Below, in pieces: positions 8,460 through 13,792 of a stretch of 15,518 bases of DNA; position 1 is the stretch's first letter; each line of letters opens with the position of its first letter. The notes under the pieces are model-generated. The model searched no databases. It was not told the DNA's origin and worked only from the letters and a program-made list of their open reading frames with translations. The DNA is from Mucilaginibacter sp. (lineage in GTDB: Bacteria > Bacteroidota > Bacteroidia > Sphingobacteriales > Sphingobacteriaceae), in NCBI GenBank assembly GCA_028288315.1, contig JAQBNY010000270.1, positions 1-15,518 of the forward strand, read 5' to 3'. Made by a program: the position numbers and the translations under genes.

Positions 8460-8469
8460 TCATCGGTTG

Positions 8470-9093
8470 ATGAAAAAATCAGACCTTAAAATACTCTTCT
8501 TTGATGTGGGGGGTATTTTGCTAAGCAACGGCTGGGGCCATGAGTCCCGGCACGAAGCCGCTAAAAAATTCGGACTCGATTATGCCGAGGTTGACTCGCT
8601 GCACAATTTTATTTTCAACGTTTATGAAATAGGCAGCATCACCTTAGATGAATACCTTGATACCGTAATATTTAACCACCCGCGTGATTTTGTACGCGAG
8701 GACTTTAAAGAATTTATATATGCGCAGTCGGTTGAGTTGCCTGATATGCTTGCGTGGTTAAAGGAGTGGAAAAAGAATTGCGGTTTCCGTATAATTTCTG
8801 TTAACAACGAAGGTAAGGAACTGAACGATTACCGGGTGCAGAAATTTAAACTGCATGAATGTTTCGATGCCTTTATCTCTTCATGTGAAGTAAAAATGCG
8901 CAAACCTGATCCGGGTATCTGGCAGCTGGCAATGGGTATAGCACAAGCATCTCCAAAGCAATGTGTTTATTTTGATGACAGGATAATGTTTGTAAAAACT
9001 GCCGAAAAGCTGGGCATCCGCTCTTTTCAGCATGTCGATTTCGAGACAACCAAGAAAATACTAAACGATCTTAAGAAAGAAAATCTCAATTAA
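8470..9093 (+). CDS. HAD superfamily (subfamily IA-like) hydrolase with altered motif I
   Basis: This is a probable cytosolic phosphatase of 207 residues, starting at the ATG at 8470. A TTG directly before it is in frame but less likely. FFDVGGIL (10-17) is motif I with nucleophile D12. The usual second Asp (DxD) is Gly14, a change also seen in some YihX-like HAD proteins. A helical cap follows (about 20-95). IISVNN (108-113) is motif II with S110, MRKPDP (143-148) is motif III with K145, and VYFDDR (166-171) is motif IV with D169 and D170. The gene lies 10 bp after tal and 4 bp before gnd, so it is firmly inside the pathway operon. Inference: it may remove phosphate from a pathway sugar phosphate or repair a side product. 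YihX of E. coli acts on glucose 1-phosphate, which makes a sugar-phosphate role reasonable, but the substrate is not shown by the sequence. Confidence 0.85.
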   Translation: MKKSDLKILFFDVGGILLSNGWGHESRHEAAKKFGLDYAEVDSLHNFIFNVYEIGSITLDEYLDTVIFNHPRDFVREDFKEFIYAQSVELPDMLAWLKEWKKNCGFRIISVNNEGKELNDYRVQKFKLHECFDAFISSCEVKMRKPDPGIWQLAMGIAQASPKQCVYFDDRIMFVKTAEKLGIRSFQHVDFETTKKILNDLKKENLN

Positions 9094-9097
9094 TAAT

Positions 9098-10522
9098 ATG
9101 AGCGCAACAACAGATAAATATGCTTTCGGCATGATAGGCTTAGGCGTTATGGGCCGTAGCCTTTTATTAAACATGGCCGACCATGGTTATGCAGTGGCAG
9201 GGCATGATAAAGATGCCGGCAAAGTAGCATCATTAAATGAAGAAGGCGGCGACCTGGCTGTTAAAGGCTTTGGCGACGTTAAAGAATTTATTAAAAGCCT
9301 AACCACACCACGTGCTATAATGATGCTGGTACCTGCCGGTAAAATTGTAGATAGCGTTATTGAAGAACTTACTCCGTTACTTGAAAAAGGCGATATTTTA
9401 ATTGATGGTGGCAACTCGCATTTTACTGATACCAACCGCCGTGTTGAAGAGCTGGAGGCTAAAGGCTTGCATTTCTTCGGTATGGGTGTATCTGGTGGTG
9501 AAGAAGGTGCGCGCCGTGGCCCAAGCATGATGCCGGGTGGTGATAAAGATGCCTACAATGTAATGAAGCCGATATTTGAAGCCATTGCCGCTAAAGTTAA
9601 TGGCGAGCCATGTGTAACATATATTGGCCCGGGTGCATCGGGCCACTTTGTTAAAATGGTGCACAATGGTATTGAGTATGGTATAATGCAGTTGTTGGCA
9701 GAAACCTACGAGATAATGAAAAACGGTTTAAAGCTGGATAACGATACTATCCAAAAAACACTTGCCGACTGGAACGCGGGCCGTTTAAAATCTTTCCTGA
9801 TGGAGATAACAGCCGATATATTTAAATACAAAGCTCCCGGAACTGATCATTTATTATTGGATGATATAAAAGACGAAGCCCGCTCAAAAGGTACCGGTAA
9901 ATGGACATCACAGGTAGCAATGGATCTGCAGGCACCTATCCCGGTTATTGATACCGCGGTTGCCATGCGCGACTTGTCCAAATACAAAGACCTGCGTGTA
10001 AAAGCTTCAGAACTATACAGCAAAGAAGATAGCAAGCTTAATGGCGATACAGATGAATTACTTAAAGCATTAGAGCAGGCATTTTATTTCAGCATGGTAA
10101 TTACCTATGCACAGGGTATGTTCTTGTTGTCAAATGCGTCAACAGAATTTAAGTATGATCTTAAATTAGCCGAAATTGCCAAGATCTGGCGTGGCGGCTG
10201 TATCATCAGGTCAGAGTTCTTGAATGATATTTATAACGCCTACACTAAAGATAATAAACTTGCACATTTATTGCTTGATAGCGGTGTGCAACAGCTGGTT
10301 AACGCTGCATTGCCGGGTACAAGGCAAATTATATCGGCTACAACAGCTGCAGGTATAGCGGCACCTGGTTATACAGCAGCCCTGAGTTATTTTGATGCAT
10401 TCCGCAGTAAGCGCATGCCATCAAACCTGACCCAGGCACAGCGCGACTTTTTTGGCGCGCACACTTATGAACTCATAGGTAAAGAAGGAACATTTCATAC
10501 GCAATGGGCAGCCAAAAGCTAA
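9098..10522 (+). CDS. gnd: 6-phosphogluconate dehydrogenase, decarboxylating
   Basis: This enzyme oxidises and decarboxylates 6-phosphogluconate to ribulose 5-phosphate, CO2 and reduced nicotinamide cofactor. The full 474 residues match the family length (about 470). GLGVMG (14-19) is the Rossmann dinucleotide loop. IDGGNSHFTDT (102-112) and VSGGEEGARRGPSMMPGG (131-148) are substrate-site motifs. HFVKMVHNGIEY (183-194) holds the predicted catalytic K186 with N190 and E193. IWRGGCIIRSEFL (363-375) is the C-terminal-domain signature. R449 and H455 (RDFFGAHTYE) are the substrate-binding residues from the tail. The oddity is at the end of the second beta strand: where E. coli has NRS, here it reads D37-K38-D39 (AGHDKD). 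An Asp there often disfavours NADP, so the cofactor could be NAD or mixed. It lies 4 bp after the HAD gene and 27 bp before zwf. Confidence 0.96.
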   Translation: MSATTDKYAFGMIGLGVMGRSLLLNMADHGYAVAGHDKDAGKVASLNEEGGDLAVKGFGDVKEFIKSLTTPRAIMMLVPAGKIVDSVIEELTPLLEKGDILIDGGNSHFTDTNRRVEELEAKGLHFFGMGVSGGEEGARRGPSMMPGGDKDAYNVMKPIFEAIAAKVNGEPCVTYIGPGASGHFVKMVHNGIEYGIMQLLAETYEIMKNGLKLDNDTIQKTLADWNAGRLKSFLMEITADIFKYKAPGTDHLLLDDIKDEARSKGTGKWTSQVAMDLQAPIPVIDTAVAMRDLSKYKDLRVKASELYSKEDSKLNGDTDELLKALEQAFYFSMVITYAQGMFLLSNASTEFKYDLKLAEIAKIWRGGCIIRSEFLNDIYNAYTKDNKLAHLLLDSGVQQLVNAALPGTRQIISATTAAGIAAPGYTAALSYFDAFRSKRMPSNLTQAQRDFFGAHTYELIGKEGTFHTQWAAKS

Positions 10523-10549
10523 CCTTAAACGTTACTAAAAGATATTAGC

Positions 10550-12064
10550 ATGAGCACTACCGTAAATTTAGAGCCTACCATATTCATCATATTTGGTGGT
10601 ACCGGCGATTTAAACCAGCGCAAACTTGCACCGGCTTTGTATAACTTGTTTTTAGACGGTTACATGCCCGAGCAGTATTGCATAATAGGTACCGGCCGTA
10701 CCCCATTAACTGATGACCAGTTTAGGGAAAAGCTGAAAGAGGGTATCAATAACTTTTCGCGTACTGGAAAAGTGAAAGATGCCAAATGGGCGGATTTTTC
10801 GCAGCATATATTCTACCAGGCATCTGATGTGAAAGATGCCGAAACCTACAAACAATTTGGTAAAAAAATAGAGGAGAAAAATAAGGAGTGGAAAACCGTA
10901 GCCAACGTAATTTATTACCTGGCTGTTGCACCTAACTTTTTCCCTATCATAGCCTCAAATATTTCAAAAGCCAAACTGGCCGAGGATACCAAGAAAACAC
11001 GCATCGTTATCGAAAAACCTTTCGGGCATGACCTGCAAACCTCTAAGGATCTTAACCAGTTACTTTCAGGCATTTTTAACGAATGCCAGATATACCGTAT
11101 TGATCATTACCTGGGTAAAGAGACCGTACAAAACATTATGGCTTTCCGTTTTGCCAACTCTATTTTAGAGCCGCTATGGAACCGTAATTATATTGAACAT
11201 GTACAAATTTCTGTCACTGAGCAATTAGGCGTTGAGGACCGTGGTGGATACTACGACGGTGCCGGCGCTATGCGCGATATGATACAAAACCACCTGCTGC
11301 AACTGCTTTGCCTGGTGGCAATGGAATCGCCGGTTAGCTTTAGTGCCGATGAAGTACGCAACCGCAAGGTTGATGTGTTGCATGCTATGCGCAAATTTAC
11401 TGGTGAAGATGTACGTAACTCCGCTGTACGTGGCCAGTATGGTCCCGGATGGATGCAGGGTAAACAAGTACCCGGCTATCGCGAGGAGCAGGAGGTAGAT
11501 ACACAATCAAATACCGAAACCTTTGCGGCAATAAAATTCTTTGTTGATAACTGGCGTTGGCAGGGCGTTCCGTTTTACCTGCGTACAGGCAAGCGCATGC
11601 ACCAGTCGTCGTCAGTAATAACTATTCAGTTTAAGGATGTGCCACACTTGGTTTTCCCACCAGAGGCAGCCGAAAGCTGGCAGCAAAACAGGCTTATTAT
11701 TAGCATACAGCCAGAAATGAGCGTGCGCCTGCAGGTGCAAGCCAAACGCCCCGGACTGGATATGGTACTTAACAATGTAGATATGGTGTTTGATTATAAA
11801 GGCACCTATACTAACCAGGCACCAGAGGCTTATGAAACCCTTCTGTTAGATACTATGCTGGGCGACCAAACCCTGTTTATGCGTGGCGACCAGGTAGAGG
11901 CCGCATGGGAACTGATAATGCCTATACTTAATGCATGGGAAAGCAAAAAAAGCCTTAATTTCCCTAACTATAGCGCCGACTCGTGGGGGCCTGAAATTGC
12001 CGAAGCACTAATAGCACGCGATGGTTATCACTGGTTTACCCTGCCGGTTAACGGTAAAAAATAA
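10550..12064 (+). CDS. zwf: Glucose-6-phosphate 1-dehydrogenase
   Basis: This catalyses the first committed step of the oxidative branch: glucose 6-phosphate to 6-phosphogluconolactone. The 504 residues are of normal length. IIFGGTGDLNQRKL (13-26) is the dinucleotide loop, with K25 matching K21 of the Leuconostoc enzyme. R50 in GTGRT is at the place of its R46, which contacts the NADP 2'-phosphate, so NADP use looks possible. EKPFG (155-159) and RIDHYLGKE (183-191, with H186 and K190) form the active-site signature. QNHLLQL carries the predicted catalytic H248. FYLRTGKRM (342-350) is the late substrate-binding segment. The start ATG lies 27 bp after gnd, and pgl begins 8 bp after its stop, so the three oxidative-branch genes form one likely transcript in the order gnd-zwf-pgl. 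Confidence 0.97.
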   Translation: MSTTVNLEPTIFIIFGGTGDLNQRKLAPALYNLFLDGYMPEQYCIIGTGRTPLTDDQFREKLKEGINNFSRTGKVKDAKWADFSQHIFYQASDVKDAETYKQFGKKIEEKNKEWKTVANVIYYLAVAPNFFPIIASNISKAKLAEDTKKTRIVIEKPFGHDLQTSKDLNQLLSGIFNECQIYRIDHYLGKETVQNIMAFRFANSILEPLWNRNYIEHVQISVTEQLGVEDRGGYYDGAGAMRDMIQNHLLQLLCLVAMESPVSFSADEVRNRKVDVLHAMRKFTGEDVRNSAVRGQYGPGWMQGKQVPGYREEQEVDTQSNTETFAAIKFFVDNWRWQGVPFYLRTGKRMHQSSSVITIQFKDVPHLVFPPEAAESWQQNRLIISIQPEMSVRLQVQAKRPGLDMVLNNVDMVFDYKGTYTNQAPEAYETLLLDTMLGDQTLFMRGDQVEAAWELIMPILNAWESKKSLNFPNYSADSWGPEIAEALIARDGYHWFTLPVNGKK

Positions 12065-12072
12065 ATACGGTT

Positions 12073-12801
12073 ATGAAACTGAATATATTTAAAACCGCTG
12101 ATGAAGTACTGGCAAGCCTGGCTGAGTATTTTGCACAGGTGGCCAAAAAAGCGATAGAAGATAACGACCGTTTTTCGGTAGCCTTGTCGGGCGGTAGTTC
12201 GCCTAAAAAGCTGCATGAACTGTTGGTTAGCAAATACCACGATAAAATTGAGTGGGAAAAGGTATATTTCTTTTTTGGTGATGAGCGCGATGTACCGCTT
12301 ACCGATCCGCAGAGCAATTACCTAATGGCGAAACAAACTTTGTTTGATCCGCTTGGTATTGACCCATCGCATGTTTTCCCGGTGCAAACTCATTTAGGTG
12401 CCGAAGAAGCAGCTAAAGATTACACCCGCAATCTTATCCGTTTTTTTGATGGGCACAACGCCTGTTTTGATCTGGTGATATTAGGCCTGGGTGATAACTC
12501 GCACACTGCCTCTTTGTTCCCGCACACACCTGTTCTAACAGACGAAAGCGCATCTGTACAGGCATTGTATATAGATGAGGTTAAAATGAACCGTATTACA
12601 TTCACCGCGCCGCTTATTAACAACGCCCATCATATTGCATTCCTGGTATACGGCGAAGGCAAGGCAGAGGCTGTAAAGCATATTTTAGAGGATGCCAAAG
12701 ACATTCCCAACTATCCTGCCCAACTTATTAAACCCCACGGCAAGGGCGACCTGCAATGGTTTATGGATGAAGCCGCAGCCAGCAAGCTGAAAAATAAATA
12801 A
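12073..12801 (+). CDS. pgl: 6-phosphogluconolactonase (Pgl/DevB type)
   Basis: This hydrolyses the 6-phosphogluconolactone made by Zwf, in the cytosol. It has 242 residues, the usual length for the SOL/DevB family within the NagB/RpiA/CoA-transferase-like fold. ALSGGSSPKKL (37-47) is the phosphate-binding loop. FFFGDERDVPLTDPQSNY (66-83) is the signature strand and loop. LGLGDNSHTASLFPHT (137-152) matches the family GxGxDGHTASLFPG block, with D141-N142-S143 instead of the usual acidic-D-G and with the histidine kept. RITFTAPLIN (174-183) and a tail ending LQWFMDEAAAS complete it. It starts 8 bp after zwf and is the last gene of the block. A strong hairpin terminator overlaps its stop codon. 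Confidence 0.95.
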   Translation: MKLNIFKTADEVLASLAEYFAQVAKKAIEDNDRFSVALSGGSSPKKLHELLVSKYHDKIEWEKVYFFFGDERDVPLTDPQSNYLMAKQTLFDPLGIDPSHVFPVQTHLGAEEAAKDYTRNLIRFFDGHNACFDLVILGLGDNSHTASLFPHTPVLTDESASVQALYIDEVKMNRITFTAPLINNAHHIAFLVYGEGKAEAVKHILEDAKDIPNYPAQLIKPHGKGDLQWFMDEAAASKLKNK

Positions 12802-12837
12802 ACAACAAAGCCTCCTGAACGGGAGGCTTTGTTGTTT
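12800..12837 (+). terminator. Strong hairpin terminator ending the pentose phosphate block
   Basis: Bases 12800-12815 (AAACAACAAAGCCTCC) pair perfectly with 12822-12837 (GGAGGCTTTGTTGTTT) around the 6-base loop TGAACG. The stem begins at the last two bases of the pgl stop codon. It is A-rich on the left and T-rich on the right, so it could work in both directions. Confidence 0.88.
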
Positions 12838-12992
12838 CTGTAAAAATGGTAGGCGGAATGTCACACCCATTTTAACAGGATATTTAAATTAATTCCGCAG
12901 GATTCATCTATTTATCAGTAAAAAACACCAACAAAGTAAACGCTATACAAATAGTTAATTCTGTACAATTTTAAGACTTTACGACTGCGTAG

Positions 12993-13014
12993 TATTGTAT
13001 GATATAATACAATA
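12993..13014. promoter_or_regulatory. Inverted repeat abutting the start codon of the small secreted protein gene
   Basis: TATTGTAT (12993-13000) and ATACAATA (13007-13014) are perfect 8-bp arms around GATATA. The right arm ends at the base before the ATG at 13015. In DNA it could be an operator. In mRNA an 8-bp AU-rich stem next to the start codon could hinder ribosome loading. Its function is unproven. Confidence 0.4.
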
Positions 13015-13560
13015 ATGCAATTTAATTATCCCATATATAAAATTTACATCAGGAAACTATTAATTGGCTTGCTTTTACTAATTATAGCAATAATAATCTT
13101 AACAGAATCAAGCAGTGCACAAACTACCGTGTATCCTAAAACAACAGGATATTTTAGTGTTTTAAACCCTATTGGCACTTGGAACAAAGATGGATTTACC
13201 AGCAATTTCTCTAGCGTTTACATCATAGCTCTCCCCTTCGGAATTAATTTGTTGAAAAGCGATAAATTCGGAATTAGCTTTGAGATAGCTCCCGCTATCC
13301 GTACCGAAAATAATGTATCTAAAGTAAGTTCAATTAACTTTCACCCCGGCGCAATGTTTCGCTTTAAACATGGCTTCACTTTTATAGGCCGTATGGCATT
13401 TGAAACAAATGGCCGTTTTGGTTTAACACCAGTATTTAATAAGGTAGTAATAAAAGGTAAAGACGCCAGCTTCTTTTTATCAGTCCCTATTCCTGTACGA
13501 TTTGGTAATAACATACCGTCCTCTATCACCACCGGATTGCAATTGGGCGTCTCTTTTTAG
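13015..13560 (+). CDS. Small secreted, possibly outer-membrane beta-barrel protein of unknown function
   Basis: I do not recognise a named family for this 181-residue protein. The N-terminus is basic and tyrosine-rich (MQFNYPIYKIYIRK), followed by a very hydrophobic stretch (residues 15-29) and then ESSSAQ, with probable signal-peptidase cleavage after Ala35. The mature part alternates hydrophobic and polar residues in short strands (for example FGISFEIAPAIR, FTFIGRMAFE, ASFFLSVPIPVRFG) and ends in LQLGVSF. A terminal Phe after alternating residues is typical of outer-membrane beta-barrel proteins. No later in-frame Met precedes the signal peptide, so the ATG directly after the inverted repeat is the only reasonable start. 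The gene stands alone between two hairpins, which suggests a monocistronic unit. A periplasmic beta-rich protein is the main alternative. Confidence 0.65.
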   Translation: MQFNYPIYKIYIRKLLIGLLLLIIAIIILTESSSAQTTVYPKTTGYFSVLNPIGTWNKDGFTSNFSSVYIIALPFGINLLKSDKFGISFEIAPAIRTENNVSKVSSINFHPGAMFRFKHGFTFIGRMAFETNGRFGLTPVFNKVVIKGKDASFFLSVPIPVRFGNNIPSSITTGLQLGVSF

Positions 13561-13644
13561 GTTGTTGATCAACTGCCCGAAAGTGTAAAAAAATCTCAAA
13601 GTTTACATTTAATACCTTATTGCGCTAACAGCTCCACATTTTAG

Positions 13645-13691
13645 TATACAACTAAATAATAAGCATTAATGCCTTATTATTTAGTTGTATA
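13645..13691. terminator. Long AT-rich hairpin after the small secreted protein gene
   Basis: Bases 13645-13663 pair perfectly with 13673-13691, giving 19 bp around a 9-base loop (CATTAATGC, itself mostly self-complementary). It begins 85 bp after the stop at 13560. The stem is AT-rich (core ACAACTAAATAATAAG) and no clear T-run follows it, so it is less typical than the other terminators here. It may be a terminator, an mRNA-stability hairpin or a small palindromic repeat. Confidence 0.5.
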
Positions 13692-13718
13692 TTGTATTCC
13701 AATCCCTCCCCCTCCTTT

Positions 13719-13737
13719 ATACACATTGCCTGTGTAT
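13719..13737. promoter_or_regulatory. Inverted repeat ATACACA-N5-TGTGTAT, candidate operator
   Basis: Perfect 7-bp arms (13719-13725 and 13731-13737) flank TTGCC, 55 bp before the ATG at 13793. The size and position suit a dimeric repressor or activator site, but nothing else supports that. The rest of the 13692-13792 leader shows no convincing promoter. Confidence 0.3.
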
Positions 13738-13792
13738 CAATTCTTTATAAGCGTTAATACCTACTTGTTACTTACATTTAAACCAAATTGTC

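Noticed and set aside
9187..9528. 113-codon open frame on the minus strand inside gnd
   Set aside because: It is opposite the Rossmann domain of Gnd, low in complexity (Ser/Pro-rich), and has no recognisable motif.
13773..13780. TACATTTA as the -7 box of the GSDH-like gene
   Set aside because: It leaves a leader of only a few bases before the ATG and has no TTG at the required upstream distance.
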